Below are positions 6,392 to 14,749 of a DNA stretch of 24,275 bases, piece after piece. The translations under genes and the position numbers were made by a program. Origin of the DNA: Butyrivibrio sp. GTDB taxonomy: Bacteria > Bacillota > Clostridia > Lachnospirales > Lachnospiraceae. Positions within the stretch are counted from its first letter, which is position 1; the number at the start of each line of letters is the position of its first letter. The notes beneath the pieces were generated by a model. It had not been told where the DNA came from and ran no database searches. It was given only the letters and a program-made list of their open reading frames with translations. The stretch is taken from positions 1 to 24,275 of the forward strand of contig NZ_SVFW01000056.1 in NCBI RefSeq assembly GCF_015056685.1, read 5' to 3'.

Positions 6392-7944
6392 TGTTTCTTA
6401 TTATGAGAGGGAAAAAGAAAATACTGGCAGTAGTCGTTGCTACTGCTGTTATAGGAAGCGCCGCAGGCTGCGGCGCTTCTTCTAGTGATACTACAATAGA
6501 AGATAGTGAAAAAAAGACTGCCAGTTTTGACTATGAGGCTCCTGTCCAGACGCCCAATATCCTGGTGGATCAGAATGGTTTTTTACCTGATTCTGATAAA
6601 GTTGCAGTATTTAGGGGAAAAGAAATACCGACAACATTTACTGTGAATCGGATCGAGGATGGTACACCGGCTTTCGAGGGCGTTATCCTAAAAGAAACCT
6701 ATGACGAGGAGCTTGGAGAATCCTACGCTCTTGGATATTTTACGGATCTTGTGGAAGAAGGAAGTTACTACATTTGCGCAGATTACCTGGGAGAATCCTA
6801 TTCTTTTTCTATTGCTGAGACCACAGTCTCGGACACTTTCGATGAAGCCTGCAAAAAATTCTACTACAACAGGTGCGGAATAGCTCTTTCTGAAAACTAT
6901 GCAGGTGAAAGTGGCCACAGCGCCTGTCATACAAACGCAGCCAGACTTCAGGAGGATGAGAGCATCCAGATTGACGTCACAGGCGGATGGCACATGGATG
7001 AGCAGGCAGACAGGGACACTAATGTCGGAAGTAAGATAGCTGAAAACTTTCTTTTGGCGTATGAGATGGACGAGGAAGCCTTTACAGATGAACTGGGAAT
7101 CCCTGAGAGTGGCAATGGTATTCCTGATATTTTGGATGAAGTCAGATATGAAGTGGAATGGCTTATCAAAATGCAGGATGATAAAACAGGCGGAGAGCAT
7201 GGAGCGGCCCTCACAGACAGCAGCAAGGGCGGAGATGTCATAAACTATCCGGTTGTTGTTACCCCGGTTTCAATGGAGGCAACCATCAATTTTGCAGCTA
7301 CTTTGGCAAGATTCAGCTATTTTTATCAGCAGTATGACGCAGAATTTGCAACAACGTGCCTGAGGGCAGCAGATAAAGCCTGGAACTGCTATAGAGTGAA
7401 TCAGAATATAGCTGATGACCCACTGGCCTTTAAGGCAGCTACTCAGCTCTATAGGGCAACAGGCAGTGATGCCTATAAAGATGTGATCAACGCATTTTTT
7501 ACAAAGTCAGATTTTGATGAACTCTTTAACAGTAATGAAGATGTTTTTATCGGTTCAGTGACATATCTTTCCACTAGCCAGGCCGTTGATGTTGATCAGT
7601 GTGGTAAGCTCATGAAATGCCTTATGAAAAGGTCCGGTGAAATTGCTGATGAGTCATCAAAGAGTACATATCTTGTGTCTGACCTTGAGTCGGAAGAAGG
7701 ATTTCTGAATCTTTTATACGACATGAGATGCCTTACTATAACAGATCACATCATATACAATCATGAATACACAACGATAATAGAGAACCATCTCCATTAT
7801 CTTATGGGAATGAATCCGGATGCTATGAACTATGTGACAGATTCAACCGAGAGAACTTATCAGGATGAGGCTGGAAAGGCGGGAATCTTAAACGACCCAA
7901 GAAATGATGCCCTGCTGATATTTATGTTAAGTGTTTTAAAATAA
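6391..7944 (+). CDS. Glycoside hydrolase family 9-like lipoprotein with altered catalytic motifs
   Basis: A 517-residue lipoprotein: a basic start (RGKKK), a hydrophobic stretch and a lipobox AAGC27, then a Ser/Thr/Asp linker. Residues about 50-140 look like the immunoglobulin-like N-terminal domain of GH9 cellulases ('iLVDQNGFLP...KVAVFRG'). The (alpha/alpha)6-barrel part follows, with DVTGGWH, 'ESGNGIPDILDEVRYEVEWLIKMQD' and 'YLMGMNPDAMNYVT', all typical of GH9. However, the DAGD catalytic-base motif after GGWH is replaced by MDEQAD. The C-terminal end is short, without the PHHR and N-E catalytic-acid segments; it reads LNDPRNDALL. The activity is therefore unclear: a changed specificity or a non-catalytic binding role are both possible. 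The start overlaps the hydratase stop; M5 (6403) is an alternative start. Confidence 0.78.
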   Translation: MFLIMRGKKKILAVVVATAVIGSAAGCGASSSDTTIEDSEKKTASFDYEAPVQTPNILVDQNGFLPDSDKVAVFRGKEIPTTFTVNRIEDGTPAFEGVILKETYDEELGESYALGYFTDLVEEGSYYICADYLGESYSFSIAETTVSDTFDEACKKFYYNRCGIALSENYAGESGHSACHTNAARLQEDESIQIDVTGGWHMDEQADRDTNVGSKIAENFLLAYEMDEEAFTDELGIPESGNGIPDILDEVRYEVEWLIKMQDDKTGGEHGAALTDSSKGGDVINYPVVVTPVSMEATINFAATLARFSYFYQQYDAEFATTCLRAADKAWNCYRVNQNIADDPLAFKAATQLYRATGSDAYKDVINAFFTKSDFDELFNSNEDVFIGSVTYLSTSQAVDVDQCGKLMKCLMKRSGEIADESSKSTYLVSDLESEEGFLNLLYDMRCLTITDHIIYNHEYTTIIENHLHYLMGMNPDAMNYVTDSTERTYQDEAGKAGILNDPRNDALLIFMLSVLK

Positions 7945-8016
7945 CCACTTTTTACTATCTAAATGACAACCTTTTAATTTGCATGGCACTTTCTTAGGTG
8001 TTAATATGGATGAGTC

Positions 8017-8808
8017 ATGAATACAAATATTAATGGATTAAACATAAATTACATAGATGAAGGACAGGGACCACTGCTTGTGATGCTCCATGGCTGGGGA
8101 TCAAACATAGATCTTTTTGCCGGAGTTATTGCTTTTGCAAAGAGCAAATATCATGTGGTGGCGATGGATATGCCCGGATTTGGAAAGAGCGATGAACCGG
8201 CAGAGCCCATGAACGTTGATGCATTTGTGGATTTTGTTCTGGCTTTTATCAAAAAGCTCTATCCGGAAGAAAAAGAGGTGATTTTCCTCGGACATTCTAT
8301 GGGTGGCAGGATCATAATAAAGCTTGCATCCGGAATCCATGATGGAAGGATAAAGGCTCGCTTTTCTATTCCAAAGGTGATCCTTACTGATTCGGCCGGA
8401 ATTATTCCTGAAAAGACTGAGGCGCAAAAGAAGCGCACAAAGAGATATCACTTCTATAAGAATCTCATAGAAAAAAGCGGATTTTTAAAGATTGATCCCG
8501 ATGCTCTTAATAAACTTCAAAAGAAATTTGGAAGTGCCGATTATGCTGCGGCTTCACCTGTTATGAGAAAGAGCCTTGTTATGGCGGTTAATGAGGACCT
8601 GGTTCCTTACATGCCATCAGTAACTCAGCCGGCTCTTTTGATCTGGGGCGATAAAGACACAGCGACACCGCTTTCTGACGGACAGCGCATGGAAAAGCTC
8701 ATGCCTGAGGCCGGACTTGCTGTGATAAATGGCGCAGGACACTACTCATTCCTTGATAATCCGTATCTTTACAACAGGATTCTTGGAAGCTTTTTAGGCA
8801 TTGATTAA
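8017..8808 (+). CDS. Alpha/beta hydrolase
   Basis: A 263-residue cytoplasmic alpha/beta-hydrolase. The oxyanion-hole motif HGWG, the nucleophile elbow GHS94MGG, an acid in GDKD (D212 or D214) and the histidine GAGH242 form a complete catalytic set. No signal peptide is seen. The substrate cannot be told from sequence; esterase, lipase or peptidase-like functions all occur in this family. It is the first gene of a unit with a membrane MurF-like ligase (10-base gap) and Ddl, so a role in cell-wall precursor or lipid-linked metabolism is an inference from context. No terminator separates it from the GH9-like gene 72 bases upstream, and no convincing promoter was seen in that gap. Confidence 0.88.
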   Translation: MNTNINGLNINYIDEGQGPLLVMLHGWGSNIDLFAGVIAFAKSKYHVVAMDMPGFGKSDEPAEPMNVDAFVDFVLAFIKKLYPEEKEVIFLGHSMGGRIIIKLASGIHDGRIKARFSIPKVILTDSAGIIPEKTEAQKKRTKRYHFYKNLIEKSGFLKIDPDALNKLQKKFGSADYAAASPVMRKSLVMAVNEDLVPYMPSVTQPALLIWGDKDTATPLSDGQRMEKLMPEAGLAVINGAGHYSFLDNPYLYNRILGSFLGID

Positions 8809-8818
8809 GAGGTAAAGC

Positions 8819-10420
8819 ATGTTTTTAATGATAGGAAATATAATAATTCTATTACTTGTTCTTGTGATGGCGGTACTGGGACTTAGGTATTACACCCATA
8901 TGCTCCAGCTATCAAGCTATCAGTTTCAGGGATATTTCAGATTCTTAAGGTCCATCCCACGAAATCTTGTGGCGCACGGAGCAGTTCTTTTGGCAACTGT
9001 AGCAGCACTTATTGCAGATAAGGCCGGAGTGAGAATAGCACTTATTGCGCTGATCATATTCGTTGCTTTATATGTATTTCTCATTTTTGCATATCTTCCA
9101 AAGCCCGCTAAAAAGAAATTTGTAGTCACTGACAGAGTAAAGAGACTTTTCATAACTTATGTGGTTATTGCAGCGATCATCCTTGTGGCTGGCACTATTG
9201 CTTTCAATTTGATCGCAATTCCTTCCGTGATCTTCATGGCTCTTTTGCCGCTTGTTCCTGCACTGGCCAATCTTATAAACAAGCCGATAGAAAACAGAAT
9301 AAATCAGTACTTTATCGACGATGCCAAGAGAATGCTTAGAGAGCATGAGAATCTTCGCATTATAGGTATTACAGGAAGTTTTGGTAAGACAAGTGTTAAG
9401 TATTACCTTACGACACTTTTATCAGAAGGCTTTAGTGTACTTATGACTCCTGAAAGCTACAACACTCCAATGGGAATTGTAAGGACTATAAGAGAGCATT
9501 TAAAGCCAACACATGAGATTTTTGTGTGTGAAATGGGTGCTCGTCACATTCATGATATAAAAGAGATAACTGATATCGTTCATCCTGATGACGGAATAGT
9601 TACATCAATTGGATATCAGCATTTAGAGACATTTCACAGCCTTGAGAACATCATAAGCACAAAATATGAGCTGCTTGATGCGGTGGATGAAAAAGAAAAA
9701 GCCGAAGGCAAAAAAGAAGGTAAACACCTTAAATTTGTAAACGGCGACAATGAGATAATCCGTGCCAATATGAAATATAAGGATGCCATCACTTACGGAC
9801 TTAACGATGGCAACGATTACCAGGCAAAAGATATCAGGGTTAACAGCCAGGGAACAACCTTTACTGTTACTTCTCCAAGTGGAGAGACAGCAGAATATAC
9901 GACAAAACTTGTAGGAAGACATAATGTTGAGAATATAGTTGGTGCAATTGCTGCAGCCAACAGTCTTGGAATCTCAATGTCCAAGCTTAAGATTGCAGTA
10001 AGGCGTCTTCAGAGCGTTCCTCACAGACTTGAGCTCAATAAGCACGGTAATGTATCCATACTTGATGATGCTTACAACTCCAATCCAAATGGAGCAAAGG
10101 TTGCGCTTGAGACATTATCTCTTTTTAAGGACCACGTTAAGATCCTTGTTACTCCGGGAATGGTTGAGCTTGGTGAAAAAGAGGATGAGTACAACAAAGA
10201 ATTTGGAAGGCAGGCTGCTGAGGTTTGCGATTACATTATTCTTGTTGGAGAAAAGAACAGTGCTTCAATAAAGGCAGGAGCTCTGGAAAAGGGCTTTGAT
10301 CCTGAGAGATTGTTTGTAAAGAATACTCTTAGCGAAGCTACAGCTCTTATGTATGAGATAGATGCAGGAAGAGAAAAAGTTATTTTGCTTGAAAATGATC
10401 TTCCGGATAATTATAAATAA
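8819..10420 (+). CDS. MurF-like Mur ligase with N-terminal membrane domain
   Basis: A 533-residue protein. Residues 1 to about 160 hold four or five hydrophobic segments (about 4-22, 50-68, 72-94, 112-130 and 133-152) in place of the usual MurF N-terminal domain. The rest is a complete Mur ligase: ATP loop GITGSFGK190TS, EMGARHIHDIKEI, 'TSIGYQHLETF', 'HRLEL' and DDAYNSNPNGA, all matching MurF. MurF adds D-Ala-D-Ala to UDP-MurNAc-tripeptide. The Ddl gene that makes D-Ala-D-Ala follows 31 bases downstream, which fits a MurF-type reaction. Fusion to a membrane anchor would put the enzyme beside the lipid-linked steps. Whether it is the only MurF of the cell or a second, specialised ligase cannot be seen here. 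Ribosome binding site: AAGAGGT before 8819. Confidence 0.85.
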   Translation: MFLMIGNIIILLLVLVMAVLGLRYYTHMLQLSSYQFQGYFRFLRSIPRNLVAHGAVLLATVAALIADKAGVRIALIALIIFVALYVFLIFAYLPKPAKKKFVVTDRVKRLFITYVVIAAIILVAGTIAFNLIAIPSVIFMALLPLVPALANLINKPIENRINQYFIDDAKRMLREHENLRIIGITGSFGKTSVKYYLTTLLSEGFSVLMTPESYNTPMGIVRTIREHLKPTHEIFVCEMGARHIHDIKEITDIVHPDDGIVTSIGYQHLETFHSLENIISTKYELLDAVDEKEKAEGKKEGKHLKFVNGDNEIIRANMKYKDAITYGLNDGNDYQAKDIRVNSQGTTFTVTSPSGETAEYTTKLVGRHNVENIVGAIAAANSLGISMSKLKIAVRRLQSVPHRLELNKHGNVSILDDAYNSNPNGAKVALETLSLFKDHVKILVTPGMVELGEKEDEYNKEFGRQAAEVCDYIILVGEKNSASIKAGALEKGFDPERLFVKNTLSEATALMYEIDAGREKVILLENDLPDNYK

Positions 10421-10451
10421 ATGATAACAGTTTTAGGAAAGAAGGCAGTTT

Positions 10452-11660
10452 ATGAAGCTTAAAGTTGCAGTTTTATTTGGTGGAAAAAGTACTGAGCATG
10501 AAATTTCAATAATTTCAGCAATTCAGGCTATAGGCAGTATCAACAAGGAAAAATATGACATTATCCCTGTTTATATGACAAAGAATAATGATTATTATGT
10601 TGGAGAATATGTGGACAAGATAGAGGAATATACACATATTCCTGAACTTTTAAAAAAGAGCACTCAGGTTATCTGGGTTAAAGAAGGCGACAAGGTATCT
10701 CTTATGAGATATCCAATGAAGAAATTCGGAAATAATGTTATTTCTCAGGTCGATGTTGCATTCCCTATTGTTCATGGAACAAACGTAGAAGATGGTACTT
10801 TACAGGGCTATCTTGCTACTCTTGGTCTTCCTGTTGTTGGATGTGATGTTCTTTCATCAGCAGTTGGTATGAACAAGTATGTTATGAAGACAGTTTTAAA
10901 GGATAACGGGATCCCTGTTCTTGACTGCAAGTGCTATACATGGAAGGACTACGAGGACGTTAACGGACTTGTTGAAAAAATAGAAAAGCAGTTTGATTAT
11001 CCTGTAATTATCAAGCCATTAAATCTTGGCTCAAGTATCGGTATAAAGAAGGCATCTAACAAAGATGGCTTATTAGAAGCTCTTGATCTTGGATTTGAGT
11101 TCTCTAAAAAGATCCTTGTTGAGCCGGCAATTACTGAGCTTAAAGAGATCAATTGCTCAGTTCTTGGTGATTATGAGTCAGCACAGGCATCAGAGTGTGA
11201 GGAACCTATCAACTCTGATGAGATCCTTAGCTTTGAAGATAAGTACATCAGTGGAGCAAAGGGCTCAGCTAAGGGTGGTGCCAAGACTGGCGGTTCAAAG
11301 GGAATGGCATCTCTTAAGAGAAAAATCCCTGCTGACATCACATCTGAGATGAGAGATCAGATTAGAAAAATGGCTGTTGACGCATTTATCTGCCTTGGAT
11401 GTTCAGGAGTTTCAAGAATTGACTTTATGATCGACATGGCAACAAATAAAGTATATTTAAATGAGATCAATACAATTCCGGGATCACTTTCATTCTATCT
11501 TTGGGAGCCTCTTGGAGTTAAATATGAGCAGCTTTTAGACAGCATGATACAGCTGGCTCTTAAAGCAGACAGAGAAAACCATAAGGTTGTATATTCATTT
11601 GAGACAAACGTCCTTGAAGGCGTTCACCTTGGTGGTGGAACAAAAGGAAGTAAGATGTAA
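10452..11660 (+). CDS. ddl: D-alanine--D-alanine ligase
   Basis: A 402-residue ATP-grasp ligase that joins two D-alanines for the peptidoglycan stem peptide. Hallmarks are the N-terminal LFGGKSTEHEISIIS, 'FPIVHGTNVEDGTLQGYLATLGLPVVG', the ATP-binding 'YPVIIKPLNLGSSIGIKKA', and the C-terminal 'FLEINTIPG'-like 'YLNEINTIPGSLSFYLWEP'. The DKY in the omega loop is the Tyr-containing form expected for D-Ala rather than D-lactate ligases. Between this loop and 'GMASLKRKIPA' there is a Gly/Lys/Ala-rich insertion (about 274-289) that lengthens the protein compared with common 310-370 residue Ddl enzymes. It closes the alpha/beta hydrolase, MurF-like, Ddl unit and is followed by a two-way terminator. 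Confidence 0.93.
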   Translation: MKLKVAVLFGGKSTEHEISIISAIQAIGSINKEKYDIIPVYMTKNNDYYVGEYVDKIEEYTHIPELLKKSTQVIWVKEGDKVSLMRYPMKKFGNNVISQVDVAFPIVHGTNVEDGTLQGYLATLGLPVVGCDVLSSAVGMNKYVMKTVLKDNGIPVLDCKCYTWKDYEDVNGLVEKIEKQFDYPVIIKPLNLGSSIGIKKASNKDGLLEALDLGFEFSKKILVEPAITELKEINCSVLGDYESAQASECEEPINSDEILSFEDKYISGAKGSAKGGAKTGGSKGMASLKRKIPADITSEMRDQIRKMAVDAFICLGCSGVSRIDFMIDMATNKVYLNEINTIPGSLSFYLWEPLGVKYEQLLDSMIQLALKADRENHKVVYSFETNVLEGVHLGGGTKGSKM

Positions 11661-11666
11661 TTAATT

Positions 11667-11702
11667 AAAATGGCGAGTGCAGTTTAGCACTCGCCATTTT
11701 TT
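11667..11702. terminator. Two-way terminator between ddl and plsC
   Basis: A perfect stem of 14 bp (AAAATGGCGAGTGC at 11667-11680 with its complement at 11687-11700) has the loop AGTTTA and a T-run to 11702. The A-run at the left gives a T-run in the other direction. It lies between convergent genes and can serve both. Confidence 0.9.
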
Positions 11703-12433
11703 CAAGAATTTACGTTCTTGAGATAGGTTTCTTCAACGATCTTTTTAACATACTGATCGATATTTTTCTGATCTTCCTTGGAAAGCTCACTCATAACAAC
11801 AGGCTTGCAGTACTCGATAGTCACATGAGTGCTCTTTATCAGTGGAAAATGCTTTTCCAAAATATCTTCCGTGTGGGTAACTACTACAGGAACGATCGGG
11901 CAATCAGTTCTTTGAGCTATCTTAAAGCTTCCTTTGTGGAACTCGCCAAGTGGCTGATCTGTCTTGTTTCTGGTACCTTCAGGATAGATAAAGATTGAGA
12001 TGCCGTTTTTAACTTTTTCGATGGCGGAAAGGATCATCTCAAGACCTTTTTTAAGGTCCTTCCTGTCAAGGAAGAGGCAGTCCATATAGATCATCCAGAT
12101 GTTAAGGAGCGGAACTTTAAGGATTTCTTTTTTGGCAATGAATCCCGTTGGATTAGGAACTCTTGGATAACACAGAACTATATCAAAAATGCTTCTGTGG
12201 TTTCCAACATAAAGAACAGCCTTGTCCTTTGGAACATTTTCCTCACCGATGACAGTTCTTTTGACACCGGAGATAAAAATAACTACATTGAAAGCCCAGC
12301 TGACGATAGCAAGTGAAGCAGTCTTTTTAGCCCATGGATTGAACTTACCGACGATCCAGAGGATTCCCTGAATAGGGAGACTGACTATTAAAAATACAGC
12401 TACAAATATAACTGCGAGAACTAAACGTATCAT
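11702..12433 (-). CDS. plsC: 1-acyl-sn-glycerol-3-phosphate acyltransferase, PlsC family
   Basis: A 243-residue membrane-associated acyltransferase that makes phosphatidic acid for phospholipid synthesis. Acyltransferase motifs are in order: NHRSIFD (the NHxxxxD catalytic pair), a 'FLDRKD' substrate motif, YPEGTRN and PVV. An N-terminal hydrophobic segment (MIRLVLAVIFVAVFLIVSLPI) anchors it. The open frame runs upstream to 12532, but that ATG lies just behind a TATAAT and has no ribosome binding site. The ATG at 12433 gives the family's usual length and has GAAAGGT upstream, though at a long distance (13 bases). An ATG at 12496 is another candidate. The gene stands alone, divergent from pyrC. 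Confidence 0.88.
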   Translation of the reverse strand: MIRLVLAVIFVAVFLIVSLPIQGILWIVGKFNPWAKKTASLAIVSWAFNVVIFISGVKRTVIGEENVPKDKAVLYVGNHRSIFDIVLCYPRVPNPTGFIAKKEILKVPLLNIWMIYMDCLFLDRKDLKKGLEMILSAIEKVKNGISIFIYPEGTRNKTDQPLGEFHKGSFKIAQRTDCPIVPVVVTHTEDILEKHFPLIKSTHVTIEYCKPVVMSELSKEDQKNIDQYVKKIVEETYLKNVNS

Positions 12434-12521
12434 TATAAACTTGTTTACCTTTCTTTTGTACTTAATAAATCCACCATCTATTTTCTCACGGCTCATAAAA
12501 AATAGAAAGAGGATTTTTAAC

Positions 12522-12551
12522 TTGAAAACCATATGTCCGGTAGTGCATTAT
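12522..12551 (+). promoter_or_regulatory. Possible promoter of the pyrC operon
   Basis: TTGAAA (12522-12527) and CATTAT (12546-12551) are 18 bases apart on the plus strand. The -10 is weak. No PyrR-type attenuator or long leader is present between here and pyrC. Confidence 0.3.
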
Positions 12552-12552
12552 A
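12547..12552 (-). promoter_or_regulatory. Candidate -10 element of plsC
   Basis: Minus-strand TATAAT lies in the short divergent gap to pyrC. No good -35 box is seen at the right spacing. Its position argues that the plsC start lies well inside the longest open frame. Confidence 0.35.
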
Positions 12553-12588
12553 TAGCATAAGGACAAATTCATATTCAAGGGGATGCAA

Positions 12589-13926
12589 ATGTTACTGATT
12601 AAAAATGGACAACTTATGGATCCGGCTTCAGGATTGTGCGGGCTTTGTGACGTGCTTGTTGATGGAGACAGGATCGCTAAGATTGGAATGTGTGGAAGCC
12701 TCGATGACATGGCTACTGAGAGCATGCTGCTAAGAGAGGATGAGGCAGGAAATGGACTGACAGATGCGCAGTCAGAAGATACCCTGGTATCAATTGATGC
12801 CGCAGGATGCATAGTTGCACCTGGACTTGTGGACGGACATGTTCATTTCAGGGACCCTGGTTTTACTTATAAAGAGGACATCGAAAGCGGGGCAAAAGCT
12901 GCTGCAAAGGGCGGATTTACAAGCGTTGTCATGATGGGAAATACAGACCCGCATATGGACAATACAGATACTATCAAAGATGTGCTGGAAAGAGGCGCCA
13001 AAACCGGAATTAACGTTTACACCTGCGGTAATGTAACTAAGAACATGGCAGGAAAAGAACTTGTGAATATGGATGAACTTATAGGCGCAGGAGCAGTTCT
13101 TTTCACTGATGATGGGAAGCCGATAGTTGATGAAGAACTTATGGAAAGAGCCTGCAATGAAGCGGCAAGAGTCGGAAAAGTCATAAGCCTTCATGAGGAA
13201 GATCCTTCATTTATAACAGACAATGGCATAAACGCAGGAGATGTGGCTGAGAAGCTCGGATTAGTGGGATCCCCAAGAGAAGCAGAGATTTCCATGGTGA
13301 AAAGAGATATCGATATAGCAGGAAGAACAGGCGCAAGTATCACTGTTCAGCATATAAGCGCTGCGGAATCGGTTGATCTTATCAGGAATGCCAAAAGGGA
13401 AGGACTCAGTATTCATGCAGAAGCAACGCCCCATCATTTTACGCTTACAGAAGATGCAGTGCTGAAATACGGAGCACTGGCAAAGATGAATCCACCACTC
13501 AGACTTGAAAGTGACAGACAGGCCATCATAGAAGGCATAAAAGATGGAACAATAGAAATGATCGCAACAGATCATGCTCCTCATGCAAGAGAGGAAAAGG
13601 CAAAAGACATAAAGGGTGCTCCAAGTGGCATAACGGGACTTGAGACTTCGCTTGCACTTGGTATAAGAGAACTGGTTAACAAGGGATACCTTAGCCTGAT
13701 GGAGCTTTTGAAAGCAATGACTATCAATCCTTCCAGAATATATGGGATTGATGCGGGTTCTATAAGAGAAGGCGGCTGGGCAGATCTTGTTATTTTTGCC
13801 CCGGGTGAAGAGTGGAGCTTTGTTCAGAGCGCTTCGAAATCGTCAAATACCCCCTTCCTTGGTGAGAGATTACCGGGAAAGATTATTTATACAATATGCA
13901 GAGGAAAGGTTGTGTACAAAGCATGA
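12589..13926 (+). CDS. pyrC: Dihydroorotase
   Basis: A 445-residue zinc amidohydrolase that closes carbamoyl-aspartate to dihydroorotate, step three of pyrimidine synthesis. Metal and active-site motifs are present: H84VH86FRDPG, the catalytic 'VQH255ISAAES', ATPHHFTLTED, and ATD328HAPH. An ATG at 12583 is in frame, but AAGGGG at 12577-12582 is best spaced for the ATG at 12589. The first metal-binding histidine sits about 25 residues later than usual because of an acidic insertion around residues 38-65 (about MATESMLLREDEAGNGL). The stop overlaps the pyrK start (ATGA), so the genes are translationally coupled. Confidence 0.94.
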   Translation: MLLIKNGQLMDPASGLCGLCDVLVDGDRIAKIGMCGSLDDMATESMLLREDEAGNGLTDAQSEDTLVSIDAAGCIVAPGLVDGHVHFRDPGFTYKEDIESGAKAAAKGGFTSVVMMGNTDPHMDNTDTIKDVLERGAKTGINVYTCGNVTKNMAGKELVNMDELIGAGAVLFTDDGKPIVDEELMERACNEAARVGKVISLHEEDPSFITDNGINAGDVAEKLGLVGSPREAEISMVKRDIDIAGRTGASITVQHISAAESVDLIRNAKREGLSIHAEATPHHFTLTEDAVLKYGALAKMNPPLRLESDRQAIIEGIKDGTIEMIATDHAPHAREEKAKDIKGAPSGITGLETSLALGIRELVNKGYLSLMELLKAMTINPSRIYGIDAGSIREGGWADLVIFAPGEEWSFVQSASKSSNTPFLGERLPGKIIYTICRGKVVYKA

Positions 13927-14720
13927 CAAAGAAAATGAAAAAAGAAGCAAAAGTACTAAGCCAAAAGCTGCTTGCAGATGGCATTTTTGATCTGTGGCTT
14001 GAGACAGAAATAGCAAAGGATACTTGTCCTGGGCAGTTTGTTGGCGTGTACACAGTAAATAAGGCAGCTCTTTTGCCCAGACCTATCAGCGTATGCGAGG
14101 TAAACAAGGAAAAGACTGCTATCAGACTGGTTTACAGAGTAGTTGGAACCGGAACAGCTGAATTTGCATTGTATCAGCCGGGGGATTACATGATGATCCT
14201 TGGACCTCTTGGTAACGGCTTTCCTCTTGAAAAGGCAGAGGGAAAAAGAGTTGTTTTGATGGGAGGCGGAATTGGAGTTCCACCACTTCTTGAAACAGCT
14301 AAGAGACTTAGCGAAGGCACAAATAAAAAAGCCCTGGAAGTAATGACAGTAATGGGATACAGAAATTCTGAAACATTCCTTTCAGACGAATTTGAGAAAT
14401 ACAGCAGACTTTACATTGCTTCTGACGACGGAAGCATAGGAACCAAGGGTAATGTAATTGATGCGCTAAAAGAAAACAAGATAGACTGCGATGTTATTTT
14501 TGCCTGCGGACCAATGCCAATGCTCAGGGGAATCAAGGCTTATGCGCAAGAAAATGGTATCAAGGCATATCTTTCCCTTGAGGAGAGAATGGCCTGCGGC
14601 GTAGGTGCCTGCCTTGGCTGCATCTGCAAGACCAAAAAAGTAGATGATCATTCACATGTGAAAAATGCCAGGATCTGTACAGACGGACCTGTGTTTGATG
14701 CAGATGATCTTGATATGTAA
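13923..14720 (+). CDS. pyrK: Dihydroorotate dehydrogenase electron transfer subunit
   Basis: A 265-residue flavo-iron-sulfur protein that passes electrons from PyrD to NAD+ in the class 1B heterotetramer. FAD-binding RPISVCEV, an NAD-binding stretch (GGGIGVPPLLETA) and the C-terminal [2Fe-2S] set C225-x4-C230-x2-C233 with C252 are visible. The ATG at 13923 overlaps the pyrC stop by four bases. A longer in-frame start at 13896 lies within pyrC and lacks a ribosome binding site. pyrD follows directly, as expected for its partner. Confidence 0.93.
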   Translation: MTKKMKKEAKVLSQKLLADGIFDLWLETEIAKDTCPGQFVGVYTVNKAALLPRPISVCEVNKEKTAIRLVYRVVGTGTAEFALYQPGDYMMILGPLGNGFPLEKAEGKRVVLMGGGIGVPPLLETAKRLSEGTNKKALEVMTVMGYRNSETFLSDEFEKYSRLYIASDDGSIGTKGNVIDALKENKIDCDVIFACGPMPMLRGIKAYAQENGIKAYLSLEERMACGVGACLGCICKTKKVDDHSHVKNARICTDGPVFDADDLDM

Positions 14721-14749
14721 GAAACTATTTGAGGATTGTGAGAGTAGAT

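Noticed and set aside
6688..7200. 170-residue antisense open frame inside the GH9-like gene
   Set aside because: The opposite strand has clear GH9 family motifs, and this frame has no ribosome binding site or recognisable domain.
7979..8007. TTGCAT and TAATAT 17 bases apart before the alpha/beta hydrolase
   Set aside because: Both boxes are weak and the predicted transcript would start almost at the ATG, leaving no room for a leader.
12534..12588. PyrR-type attenuator before pyrC
   Set aside because: There is no long leader, no antiterminator/terminator pair and no PyrR-binding loop; only TGTCC/GGACA arms 22 bases apart, which are likely chance.
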